A stretch of DNA of 64,000 bases from Paracoccus jeotgali (GTDB taxonomy: Bacteria; Pseudomonadota; Alphaproteobacteria; Rhodobacterales; Rhodobacteraceae). The stretch covers positions 62,001 through 126,000 of the forward strand of contig NZ_CP025584.1 in the NCBI RefSeq assembly GCF_002865605.1, in the 5' to 3' direction. Below, in pieces: positions 44,118 to 52,844 of the stretch. Each line of letters starts with the position of its first letter. Positions within the stretch are counted from its first letter, which is position 1. The translations under genes were made by a program, and so were the position numbers. The notes below the pieces were generated by a model. The model worked only from the letters and a program-made list of their open reading frames with translations. It did no database searches and was not told where the DNA came from.

Positions 44118-45020
44118 ATGAAACTCTCCCACCGCCAGATCGAGGCCTTTCGCGCCATCATTGAGAGCGGGTCTGTCACCGCGGCCGCTGATCTGCTGTT
44201 TGTGACCCAGCCGTCGGTCAGTCGCCTGCTGGCGGACTTGGAGGCTGAACTGGGGTTCTCGCTGTTTGCCAGGATTGGGCGCAGCCTGACCCCAACACCT
44301 GAGGCGAACGCGCTCTACGAGGAGGTCAGACGCTCATATGTCGGCTTGCAGGAGGTCTCTCGCGTGGCGGACGATATCAGGAGGTATCGCAGCGGTAGCC
44401 TTAAAATCGCTGCCATGCCCGCACTGGGCCTGAGCTTTCTGCCGTCCATTGTCGCCCAGTTTCTGGCAGAACGGACAGGAATAGCCGTCTCGCTTCGGGT
44501 TCGCAGTTCGCATGCCGTCGTTCAACATGTAAGTTCGCAGCAGTTCGACATCGGCTTCAGCGCGTTGGACGTGGACCTTCCCGCCATTCGGCGCGAGCCT
44601 CTGGGAACCTTGCCTATGCTGGCGGTGCTACCGCCAAACCACGTCTTGTGCGAGAAGCAGGTGCTTGAACCCAGAGACTTCCACGGCAAACCCTTCATCG
44701 CCCTTGGAAGCGAGATAAGCACCCGGTCGGACACAGATCATTTCTTCTCGTTGGCGAAAGTGCGGCCTCTTGTGGTCGCCGAAGCGCAGCTGTCATTCTC
44801 TATCTGTGCAATGGTTGCCGGAGGAGCCGGAATGTCGATTGTCGAACCCGTTACGGCCCGACATTGTGCCGAACTGGGGCTGGTCGAAGTCCGACCCCTG
44901 TCGCCTGAACAGCCCTTTACCTATGACATGCTTACCCCTGCTCTTCGTCCTTCGTCGCGCCTCGTGGGCGACCTCGCGGCGAGGGTAAAAGAGAGGTTCC
45001 TGGCGCTTGGCTCTGGATAG
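44118..45020 (+). CDS. LysR regulator, OccR/NocR-like
   Basis: Regulator of 300 residues. The winged helix is MKLSHRQIEAFRAIIESGSV and TQPSVSRLLADLEAELGFSL, followed by an effector domain (LKIAAMPALGLSFLPSIVAQ). The tone of the sequence (QIEAFRA, MPALG) resembles OccR/NocR, the opine-responsive regulators of Ti plasmids. The frame opens upstream, but the family start is the ATG at 44118. It probably controls the divergent operon. Confidence 0.88.
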   Translation: MKLSHRQIEAFRAIIESGSVTAAADLLFVTQPSVSRLLADLEAELGFSLFARIGRSLTPTPEANALYEEVRRSYVGLQEVSRVADDIRRYRSGSLKIAAMPALGLSFLPSIVAQFLAERTGIAVSLRVRSSHAVVQHVSSQQFDIGFSALDVDLPAIRREPLGTLPMLAVLPPNHVLCEKQVLEPRDFHGKPFIALGSEISTRSDTDHFFSLAKVRPLVVAEAQLSFSICAMVAGGAGMSIVEPVTARHCAELGLVEVRPLSPEQPFTYDMLTPALRPSSRLVGDLAARVKERFLALGSG

Positions 45021-45246
45021 AAACGACGCCTTTTGCGCCTTTCCCTATCCGTCACCCTCCCTTTCATCTGAGAGCCGGAACCCCTCGCCTTCTGCGCCAC
45101 CTTCGAGGAGAGATGAACCTGAAGGCCGAGGGTGCCGCAGTCGCTCGGCCGCTACGAGGTTGAAGACGATATTGCTCTCGCCCCCTGCAACGCTGTAGGT
45201 CGTCGCGGCCGTAGCGCCTTTGATGAGTGCTGCTGCACGCGGTCTT

Positions 45247-45708
45247 CTACTCTGAGGACGACGATCCGATGGCGCCCGTTACCTCCAACAGCACGGGTGC
45301 GTTTCGCGGGAGGCGGCTGACGCCGATCACCGAGCGCGGATGACGGCCACGCTCACCCAGGGCGGAGATAAAGACCCGCGACGCTGCATCGGCGATCGCC
45401 GAAATATCGACCTCGGCCCCGCTGTCGCCAACAGCGACATAGGCAGTCATGCGCATGATACGTTCGATCCGCTCACCCGGCGCCTGTTGCCGCGTCAGCC
45501 AGGCGAGCGCCTGCGCCGCGGCGATCTCTGCGCTTTTCTGCGCTGTCGGCAGGTCGACATCTTCACCGCAACGACCGACGGCATGTAGCTGGTTGTGAGC
45601 GGTCTTCGCGATCTGTCCTGCAACCATGACGATCCGGTCGTGGCGCGAAGCCAAGATATATTCGTAATCCGTCCCAATTGGCTCAGGTAGAGGAAAGGCT
45701 GTGTTCAT
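45247..45708 (-). CDS. RidA-like protein (YjgF family)
   Basis: Protein of 153 residues, longer than standard RidA: YILASRHDRIVMVAGQIAKT, AAQALAWLTRQQAPGERIE, RMTAYVAVGDSGAEVDI and RHPRSVIGVSRLPRNAPVLL. It belongs to the YjgF group with an endoribonuclease-like core, though it need not be an RNase. The start overlaps the stop of the TRAP permease gene by 4 bases. Confidence 0.8.
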   Translation of the reverse strand: MNTAFPLPEPIGTDYEYILASRHDRIVMVAGQIAKTAHNQLHAVGRCGEDVDLPTAQKSAEIAAAQALAWLTRQQAPGERIERIMRMTAYVAVGDSGAEVDISAIADAASRVFISALGERGRHPRSVIGVSRLPRNAPVLLEVTGAIGSSSSE

Positions 45709-47639
45709 GACGAGTGGACCCTTGAAATTTGGCGCGACTGGTGGCGCTGAAAGCCATAGATGCCGGCGAGGACGAGCCCGCCTGCAAGGGTGGACAGAAC
45801 GTCCGGATGGATCATCATGACCGCTGCAAGGACCAGAACGACCCGAGTCGCCCAAGTCAGCCGTGCGCCGAACAGCCACCCGACAACGACCGCAGACAGG
45901 GCGGCGACAGCCACGACGGATCGCAAGAGCGTATAGAGCAAGTCTACGCTTAGCTCCGGCGTCAGAAGTACCGTGTTCGACACGAACATGAACGGGATGA
46001 TGTATATTGGCAGCCCGATCAGAAACGCGGTCCATCCGACCCGTGTCGCAGTTTCGCCGGCGATGGGGGCGGCGGCGTAGGCTGCGACTGCAAGCGGCGG
46101 CGTGATCTGGCCCAGAACAGCGTAATAGAACACGAACATATGGGCGGCCAGCGGATCGGCACCAAGCTTGACCAGCGCGGGCGCGACGAGCGTCGCCTGA
46201 ACGATATAGGCGGCGGTGGTCGGCATCCCCATGCCAAAGATGAATGACGCGATCATCGCCAGAAGCAGCGCGATATCCAGCGACCCACCGGAGAAGCTTG
46301 TGACCAAGGCGCTGAACTTGAAACCGAGGCCCGAGATCTGAACGATCCCGACAATGATGCCCGCTGACGCACAGGCCGCAGCGACGACGACGGCGCCTTC
46401 CACACCGAGCCGGATCCCGGCAACCTGCTGCCGCCAGCCGACAAACGTGGATGGCCTGAGATAGGGGGTCACGAAGGCGGCGATGACACCAAAGAAAGCG
46501 CTGAAGCCGGCTGAATATCCCTGAAGCATCAGCACCACCAGGATGACGACCGGGATCAGGAAGGTCCACCCGCCCAGGAGGACGGCCCGTGTCGATCCAG
46601 CCTCGGCCCGGTCAAGCGGCTGAAGGTTCAGCTTGATCGACGCCAAGTGAACGGCAAGTAGCAATGCAACATAAAACAACGCTGCCGGGATGATGGCCGC
46701 TGCAGCGACCTCAAGATAGCTGATGCCTAGAATGCCGGCCATCAAAAAGGCCGCAGCCCCCATGATCGGAGGGGTCAGCTGTCCGCCGGTCGAGGCGATG
46801 GCTTCGACCGCGCCGGCGAAGCGGCGTGGGTAGCCAAGTTTGAGCATCATCGGGATGGTCAGTGAACCCGTGGTGGCCACATTCGCCACGGCGCTGCCCG
46901 ACATCATGCCCATCAGACCGCTTGCGACAACCGCAATTTTCGCGGGCCCCCCACGGCTTTGGCCGGTCATCGCGCGGGTGATGGTGATGAAGAAGTCACC
47001 GCCGCCGGCGACCTGAAGCACCGCACCGAACATCACGAACAAAAAGATATACTCCGCCGAGACACCAAGCGCGGTGCCGAAGAGCCCTTCGAAGCTGAAA
47101 TACATCTGGTCGACAAATTCATTGATGCTGACGCCACCATGCGCCAGGGGGCGCAGCCAACTGACAAAACGCAGTTCCGGCCCGACGAAAGCGTAAACGA
47201 TAAAGATCAGGCATAGCCAGACGATCGCCATGCCAAGACTGCGCCGCGTGGCTTCAAGCACAACAAATATTGCGCCCATCGCCACGAACAGCTCGAGAGT
47301 CGAAGCCTCAAGTGTCCAAGGCGGTCGCACGGCAATCGAGCTGTGATAGAGAGCGGCGTAGCCGAGTGTGCCGATGGCGAGGGCGACCAGAGCGCTATTG
47401 ATCAGCCTCCCGAAGATGCCGCGCCCGACCGGGTGAAGCAAAAAGATGATGACCACCGCAAACAAGATATGAACCGCACGCAGGAGCAGGTTCGGCGCCA
47501 GCCACAGCGGCGATGCCGCTAGCAGGTGAAACGCCGTCATGGCGAGCGACAAAGCGGTGATGACTCCGTCGCGAAGCTTGTTTTCCACCTGCGCTCGGGC
47601 AACAGGAAGCGGCGCGACAGGGACTGGTGCAGTGGTCAT
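45705..47639 (-). CDS. TRAP transporter fused permease (4TM/12TM)
   Basis: Protein of 644 residues with about 16 membrane segments. The small-permease part (first about 150 residues) is fused to a DctM-like part: MFGAVLQVAGGGDFFITITR, GLMGMMSGSAVANVATTGSL and PPIMGAAAFLMAGI. This architecture goes with TAXI-type binding proteins. The partner lies just upstream. The substrate is unknown. Confidence 0.92.
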   Translation of the reverse strand: MTTAPVPVAPLPVARAQVENKLRDGVITALSLAMTAFHLLAASPLWLAPNLLLRAVHILFAVVIIFLLHPVGRGIFGRLINSALVALAIGTLGYAALYHSSIAVRPPWTLEASTLELFVAMGAIFVVLEATRRSLGMAIVWLCLIFIVYAFVGPELRFVSWLRPLAHGGVSINEFVDQMYFSFEGLFGTALGVSAEYIFLFVMFGAVLQVAGGGDFFITITRAMTGQSRGGPAKIAVVASGLMGMMSGSAVANVATTGSLTIPMMLKLGYPRRFAGAVEAIASTGGQLTPPIMGAAAFLMAGILGISYLEVAAAAIIPAALFYVALLLAVHLASIKLNLQPLDRAEAGSTRAVLLGGWTFLIPVVILVVLMLQGYSAGFSAFFGVIAAFVTPYLRPSTFVGWRQQVAGIRLGVEGAVVVAAACASAGIIVGIVQISGLGFKFSALVTSFSGGSLDIALLLAMIASFIFGMGMPTTAAYIVQATLVAPALVKLGADPLAAHMFVFYYAVLGQITPPLAVAAYAAAPIAGETATRVGWTAFLIGLPIYIIPFMFVSNTVLLTPELSVDLLYTLLRSVVAVAALSAVVVGWLFGARLTWATRVVLVLAAVMMIHPDVLSTLAGGLVLAGIYGFQRHQSRQISRVHSS

Positions 47640-47659
47640 CGTCAGAAGCCTCTCAATCG

Positions 47660-48676
47660 TCAGGTGCCGAGGGCAGAGTCGCCAACGGCGATGTCCTGCT
47701 CTTCGAAGTATTTTCGTGCCCCCGGATGCACGGGCACCACCATTCCTTTTCCGACCGTCTCTTCAGTCATGTGTTTCAGTAGCGAATGGGCCGCATACAG
47801 ATCCTCGCGGTTTTCCCAGAGTTGCTTGACGATGTCGTAGGCAATGTCGTCAGGCATGTCGGCCTTTGCGAAAAGAATGGTATTGGTGCCCACTGTTTCA
47901 GCCGGTTCGTCCTGTCCGCCGAACAGACCCGCAGGCAGCGTCACACGCTCGAAGCCCCCGCCGCTTTCACCCAGAAACTTCTCAAGGACAGCGCCGTCGA
48001 ATGACAGTGTGCGCATCGGGCGCACGGTTTCATTCTGCAGAATGGTCGGATGCGGCCACAGGGAAAGCCACATCACTGCGTCAAGCTGCCCGTTGCTCAG
48101 TGCCTCCTGAGATTCTGCCCAGCTGAGCGGATGCAGTTTGCCGCCGTTCGCTTCGATGTCACCGGGGGTCATGCCGGCGGCGGCCAACAGGTTTTCGAAC
48201 ACGAGCCATGACGTCTGTCCGGGCTGGCCCGCGCTGACTTGCTTGCCGCGCAGATCTTCCAGAGTGCGGATATCAGACCGCGCATCGACCCAAATCTGTA
48301 TCGCGCTCTGCATCAGTGTCATCATGCCGCGCACGTTGCGGACTGGCGACTCGGGCGTCGCCGGATCACGGCCCTCCCAAGCATCAAGAGCGTTGTTGGC
48401 CGATGTGATCCCGAGATCGGCCTTGCCCGCTCCGACGCGAAGCAGGTTCGGCCCAGACCCGCCGGGCTGCACGTCGATGATGGAGTCGGGGAAGATCTGT
48501 GACAGCATGCTTGCAATGGCGGTGCCCACGATGCCGAACACACCACCTGACGGGCCACCGCCGATGGTCAAAAAATCCGGGCCTGCGGCAAACGCGCCGC
48601 GTGGCATGCTGGCGGCAACGAACGCGGCCGCAGCGGTGGTGCCCATGAATGATCGTCTGCTGAACCTGCTGGTCAT
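47660..48676 (-). CDS. TAXI-family TRAP solute-binding protein
   Basis: Protein of 338 residues. The start MTSRFSRRSFMGTTAAAAFV is a signal with a twin-arginine motif (SRRSFMG), suggesting export in folded form. The TAXI signature is LTIGGGPSGGVFGIVGTAIA, with later QPGGSGPNLLRVGAGKADLG. The ATG at 48676 is chosen; the frame opens further upstream without a signal sequence. It serves the fused permease encoded next. Confidence 0.9.
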   Translation of the reverse strand: MTSRFSRRSFMGTTAAAAFVAASMPRGAFAAGPDFLTIGGGPSGGVFGIVGTAIASMLSQIFPDSIIDVQPGGSGPNLLRVGAGKADLGITSANNALDAWEGRDPATPESPVRNVRGMMTLMQSAIQIWVDARSDIRTLEDLRGKQVSAGQPGQTSWLVFENLLAAAGMTPGDIEANGGKLHPLSWAESQEALSNGQLDAVMWLSLWPHPTILQNETVRPMRTLSFDGAVLEKFLGESGGGFERVTLPAGLFGGQDEPAETVGTNTILFAKADMPDDIAYDIVKQLWENREDLYAAHSLLKHMTEETVGKGMVVPVHPGARKYFEEQDIAVGDSALGT

Positions 48677-48784
48677 TTGAACCTCCCTCGACGCCCGAAC
48701 TGCGGGTCGGGCCTGAAATGCAGTGATGCACCAGTGCCACACGGTTCTTGGATTACAATCAATCAAAAAGAAATGATGGGCATT

Positions 48785-49693
48785 TCAGTTATCTTGAATC
48801 TCGCCCAGCACCAGGTCTGCGCGCTCTGCGACGCTGTCCACCACCGCCTGCTCAAACGCGCGCGCGACCGGCGGTAGTTCGGCCTGCATCCGGGTCAGGA
48901 TGTTCACGCGCCGGACGGTGTGCGGGTAGGCGAGCGGCAGAAACAGCAGGCCATCAGCATCCCTGTCGATCGTCAGTTTCGGCAGGATCGTTATGCCTAC
49001 ATCCGCCCTGACCATCCCCAATACTGATCCGGTGTTCCGGATCCGCAGGAAAGCCGCGTCGTCCATGGCTCGAAATTCCGGATCGTCGATCTGAGCACCG
49101 GTCGCATTAGAGATCAGCGTGAATGGCTGCAAATCTGACCATTCCAGGTCGCGGCGCAGCGTCCGCAACGGATGATCTGCACGACACACCACCCCGAACC
49201 GATCCGTAAACAGATGCCGGGCGCTGATCGCCGACATGCCGATCCTGCTGGAAGCAAACCCGATATCGATGCGCTGCATTTCGACCTCTCGAAGGACTGT
49301 CGCCGAGTCCATGTCCCGGATGTGAATGATCACGTCGGGGCGGTCGCGCATGAAAGCTTGAACAACGGTAGGCAGCAGCACGGTCGTAACGGACGGTACG
49401 GCGCCGATCCTCACAATGCCGACGCGCGCTTTGGCGAAGGCGGTGATCGTCTCGACGCAATGGGCGAATTGCTCCACCTCTCGCCGCCCCTCAATCAAGG
49501 TGAAGCGTCCAAGCGCCGTCAGTCTATTCTTCCTGTCGCTTTCGAACAGGGGCGAGCCGAGATGGTCTTCGAGTTGCTTCAGGGACATGGACACAGCTGA
49601 CGGAGTCCGTCCGAGCCGCTCGGCAGCATCACTGAGGTTGCCGAGTTCTGCCACGGCCACGAAGTTACGCAGCATCTCGATCTTGATCGCCAT
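48785..49693 (-). CDS. LysR-family regulator
   Basis: Regulator of 302 residues. The helix-turn-helix is LRNFVAVAELGNLSDAAERL and GRTPSAVSMSLKQLEDHLGS. The effector domain starts VGIVRIGAVPSVTTVLLPTV. It faces the dipeptidase-RidA pair divergently and lies beside the TAXI-TRAP genes, so it may control either set. Confidence 0.88.
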   Translation of the reverse strand: MAIKIEMLRNFVAVAELGNLSDAAERLGRTPSAVSMSLKQLEDHLGSPLFESDRKNRLTALGRFTLIEGRREVEQFAHCVETITAFAKARVGIVRIGAVPSVTTVLLPTVVQAFMRDRPDVIIHIRDMDSATVLREVEMQRIDIGFASSRIGMSAISARHLFTDRFGVVCRADHPLRTLRRDLEWSDLQPFTLISNATGAQIDDPEFRAMDDAAFLRIRNTGSVLGMVRADVGITILPKLTIDRDADGLLFLPLAYPHTVRRVNILTRMQAELPPVARAFEQAVVDSVAERADLVLGEIQDN

Positions 49694-49797
49694 ACTTAAA
49701 CGCGCCTCAAATACGGTTCAGATATTTGAACGTGACTGAAGCCGAGCGAGAGGGCAACGTCTTACCGAACTCTGACCAGCCAGCGAGGAGCCTGCCC

Positions 49798-50820
49798 GTG
49801 TCCCCACCGCACCTGATCGATGGCCTGCAATATGCCAACTGGTCCGAAAAGATCTTTCGCCAGATGCGCGATGGCGGTGTCGATGCGGTCCATGTGACCA
49901 TCGCCTATCATGAAGACTTCCGTGAAACAGTGCGCAACATCACGGACTGGAACCTTCGCTTCCAGCGCCATTCTGATCTGATCATGCAGGCTTTCACCGG
50001 CGATGATATCCGCCATGCGCGCGCAACCGGCCGGACAGCGATCATTTTCGGTTTCCAGACACCTGCCCCGATCGAAGCCGATATCGGCCTGGTCGAGGTC
50101 GTCCACCGGCTGGGCGCGCGGTTCATGCAGTTATCGTATAACAACCAGTCGCTGCTGGCGACTGGTTGTTATGAAGCGGAGGACCCGGGCCTGACGCGTA
50201 TGGGCCGGCAAGTGGTGACAGAAATGAACCGGGTCGGGCTTGTTGTTGATATGAGCCATTCGGCAGACCGCTCTACCCTGGATGCGATTGCCCATTCACA
50301 GCGCCCCATCGCCATCACGCATGCCAACCCGGCGAAGTGGCATCCGGCACGGCGTAACAAGTCCGACACGGTGCTGCGTGCACTGGCGGAAAGCGGCGGA
50401 ATGCTGGGGCTTTCGCTCTATCCGCATCATTTGAGGGACGGCAGCGCGTGCACGCTGCAATCCTTCTGCGATATGGTCGCCCGGACGGCCGAGTTGATGA
50501 GCGTCGACCAGATCGGCATTGGCAGCGATCTGTGTCAGGATCAGCCTGACAGTGTCGTCGAATGGATGCGCGTTGGTCGCTGGACACGCGAAATTGATTA
50601 TGGCGAGGGCTCGGCAAGTGCTGCCGGCTTCCCCGATCAACCCGATTGGTTCACCGACAACCGCAGCCTGCCGGGACTGGCCGACGGATTGCGAAATGCA
50701 GGGTTCTCGCAAGAGGAGGCAGACAAGATCATGGGCGACAACTGGCTGCACTTCTTCGACCGGAACTTCGGACCTCTCTCTGACGACCGAACCAATTACA
50801 CGTCGGCCGCGCGTGCTTGA
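49798..50820 (+). CDS. M19 (membrane dipeptidase) homologue lacking standard metal ligands
   Basis: Protein of about 340 residues. The GTG at 49798 has GCGAGGAG upstream and begins VSPPHLIDG, so it is preferred over a TTG at 49726. The M19 fold is clear: VVDMSHSADRSTLDAI, ITHANPAKWHPARRNKSD, GIGSDLC. The early HxD metal motif of this family (usually DGHND) reads DGLQY here, and the bridging Glu (usually GFEG) reads FGFQTP. Thus at least three usual zinc ligands are changed. Catalysis on dipeptides is therefore doubtful; another amidohydrolase role is possible. Confidence 0.8.
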   Translation: MSPPHLIDGLQYANWSEKIFRQMRDGGVDAVHVTIAYHEDFRETVRNITDWNLRFQRHSDLIMQAFTGDDIRHARATGRTAIIFGFQTPAPIEADIGLVEVVHRLGARFMQLSYNNQSLLATGCYEAEDPGLTRMGRQVVTEMNRVGLVVDMSHSADRSTLDAIAHSQRPIAITHANPAKWHPARRNKSDTVLRALAESGGMLGLSLYPHHLRDGSACTLQSFCDMVARTAELMSVDQIGIGSDLCQDQPDSVVEWMRVGRWTREIDYGEGSASAAGFPDQPDWFTDNRSLPGLADGLRNAGFSQEEADKIMGDNWLHFFDRNFGPLSDDRTNYTSAARA

Positions 50821-50836
50821 GTCAGGAGGAAAGTTC

Positions 50837-51190
50837 ATGTCTGTAATCCGGTCCAACCCTGGCGCACGCATGAGTGAAGCGGCGCGTATCGGCGACATTG
50901 TCTTTCTGGCAGGGCAGGTGCCAGACGACCTGACCGCCGACGTAGCCACCCAGACGCGTCAGGTGCTGGCGAATATTGATCGAGTCCTCGCAAAAATGGG
51001 CTGTTCAAAGGCGGACCTGGCCTCGGTTCAGGTCTGGCTCAATGATATCAGTGATATTGGCATCATGAACCGCGTCTGGGATGAATGGGTGGATCGCGAC
51101 AACCCACCGGCGCGCGCCACGGGCGGTGTTCGGCTAGCGCGTGCCGGGATGGCTGTCGAAATGATCGCAATTGCGAGCGCCAGGAAGTAA
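50837..51190 (+). CDS. RidA-family protein
   Basis: Protein of 117 residues (IGDIVFLAGQVPDDLTADVA, ADLASVQVWLNDISDIGIM, ARATGGVRLARAGMAVEM). It has the RidA Arg motif replaced in part (TGGVRLA). AGGAGGAAAG precedes the ATG. It follows the M19 homologue by 16 bases, so they are cotranscribed. It would clear an imine made by the pathway. Confidence 0.88.
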   Translation: MSVIRSNPGARMSEAARIGDIVFLAGQVPDDLTADVATQTRQVLANIDRVLAKMGCSKADLASVQVWLNDISDIGIMNRVWDEWVDRDNPPARATGGVRLARAGMAVEMIAIASARK

Positions 51191-51908
51191 GGGATCAGGG
51201 CGGCCCCAAGGTGAAGCTGCTCATGAGGGCCTGAAGCCGCCGCAAGCAGGTTCTTCGGCCGCAGCTGGTGCCGCTGCCGCCGCAAGCCGAGATGGCGGGA
51301 CGCCTGCAGATCAGCCGGTCGGTGGACCACCAATAATCTCTATGCTTTCCTGACATGCGACTGCAGCGTCGAGGTGAACGCGGTGCATTCGCTTGCGATG
51401 CCCTTCATCCTGCCTGGCTTCCGTGGCTGGGAGAGCTGGCTGTTGGTCCCGATCGAGATTCCGTGCCAGCTGCAGCGGCCGCCGAGGGCGTTCAATGATG
51501 AATGTCCGTGCAAGCGCGGAAGATCGTATGCAGCCTTTCGCCTGCCGCGAGCAGGTCGCCTCAATTAGAGGCGCGATTGCTTGAGTGAGCCGGTCCTGAT
51601 CCAGAGACTTGGCCTCATGTCGGCCGGGGAGGTCGGCAAGTTTCACCACGGGCCCCAGGCCGCTTGTTAGTCGCCCGATGGTCCACCCGGCGCGGGCAAG
51701 TGCGTCCAATTCTGCTGAACCCTAGCCAGATGCCGTCAGGGCCAGAGGGCGAGCCGATTCACGCCGACTCGGTCGCTATCATCGCTGCCCTGTATGCAAA
51801 TCGGACCCCGTCGGAAATCTCGGTTCCGGCGAAAGCGATGAGGGGATATCAGTTCCGACAGATTGAAAGTCACTTCGATAAGTCTTATCTGTCTAGATAG
51901 GTAGCTAG
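51191..51908. other. No gene recognised
   Basis: About 720 bases with only overlapping short frames and no domain match I can support. At its right end the dyad TATCT-GTCT-AGATA (51886-51899), just before the Phd gene, may be the operator for the toxin-antitoxin pair. Confidence 0.45.
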
Positions 51909-52169
51909 ATGAGGTTCGCAATGTGGAGTCTTCAGGACGCAAAGAACCGCTTTTCGGCGGTTGTTGCCGCGGCGCTCGCCGGCGAGCCGCAAGAGGTAAC
52001 TCGTCGCGGCAAGCCTGCTGTCGTCGTCCTCTCTGCGGCTGAATACGCTCGCATGCTGGACGCAGCGCGGGCGGCGCGTGGCAGCTTTGCCCGGCATCTC
52101 TTGGCGCAGCCCTGCGGAGAACTCGATGAAAGTCGCCCTGGTGTGCATCCGCGCGATGTCGCGTTCTGA
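51909..52169 (+). CDS. Phd/YefM-family antitoxin
   Basis: Protein of 86 residues: MWSLQDAKNRFSAVVAAALA, EPQEVTRRGKPAVVVLSAAE, YARMLDA. This is the Phd/YefM fold, a DNA-binding antitoxin. AGGTAG lies before the ATG at 51909; a second in-frame ATG at 51921 begins the conserved part. The stop codon abuts the toxin ATG (TGAATG). Confidence 0.9.
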   Translation: MRFAMWSLQDAKNRFSAVVAAALAGEPQEVTRRGKPAVVVLSAAEYARMLDAARAARGSFARHLLAQPCGELDESRPGVHPRDVAF

Positions 52170-52574
52170 ATGCTGATCCTCGACACCAATGTCGTTTCTG
52201 CACTGCGGCGTCCCGAGCGCGCGCCTCAGGTCGCCGCATGGCTCGCGCAGCAGCAAGAGGATCAGCTTTATCTGTCCGTCGTGACCTTGGGCGAGATCGA
52301 GCGCGGCATTGCCCGCCAGGATAAGCTTGATCCGAGCTTTGCAACGGATCTGCGCGCATGGCTTGCGCGAACGGAGCAGCTATTCGGTGATCGCCTGCTT
52401 CCGGTCGATGCGCGAGTTGCGCGGATCTGGGGAGAGCTGTCGGCCCGGCTTGGCCATAGCGGGGCCGACTTGCTGATCGCAGCCACGGCACTTCGCCACG
52501 ACGCCGTCGTGGCGACCAGGAACGTCGATGATTTCACCCCGACCGGGTGCCTGATCACCAACCCTTTCGCCTGA
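52170..52574 (+). CDS. vapC: VapC/FitB-type PIN toxin
   Basis: Protein of 134 residues with all PIN acidic residues: LILDTNVVSALRRPE, VVTLGEIERGIARQD, GADLLIAATALRHD and TRNVDDF. Predicted RNase toxin held by the Phd-like antitoxin encoded immediately upstream. It probably stabilises the replicon, being beside parB. Confidence 0.92.
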   Translation: MLILDTNVVSALRRPERAPQVAAWLAQQQEDQLYLSVVTLGEIERGIARQDKLDPSFATDLRAWLARTEQLFGDRLLPVDARVARIWGELSARLGHSGADLLIAATALRHDAVVATRNVDDFTPTGCLITNPFA

Positions 52575-52844
52575 ATTGCTTCTGGGTCGGGTCGCTCTGG
52601 CAGGACAGCCGGCGCCCCTCCCACTTTAAGCGCTGCGACCGTCCACGGTTTTCCAAGACCGTGCACCAGCAGCGCCGCATCACAGCAGCCAAAGCTCTAT
52701 GACAGGAGCGAACGCGACTAAGCCGGCTTAAAAGATGGTCACAGCTCTATGGCGACGAACGTAATTGTCGCAGCAGAAATTTGCCGTGACTTGACCCTTC
52801 CTTCGCTCGTTTTAAACTTATCAGACTACGGCGTCGCTCTCTTT

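Noticed and set aside
45709..46569. N-terminal extension of the RidA-like frame at 45247
   Set aside because: It overlaps the TRAP permease gene antiphase and has no similarity to RidA.
51311..51709. Minus frame of 132 codons in the gap before the Phd gene
   Set aside because: No domain, no ribosome site, and overlapping frames of similar length in both strands.
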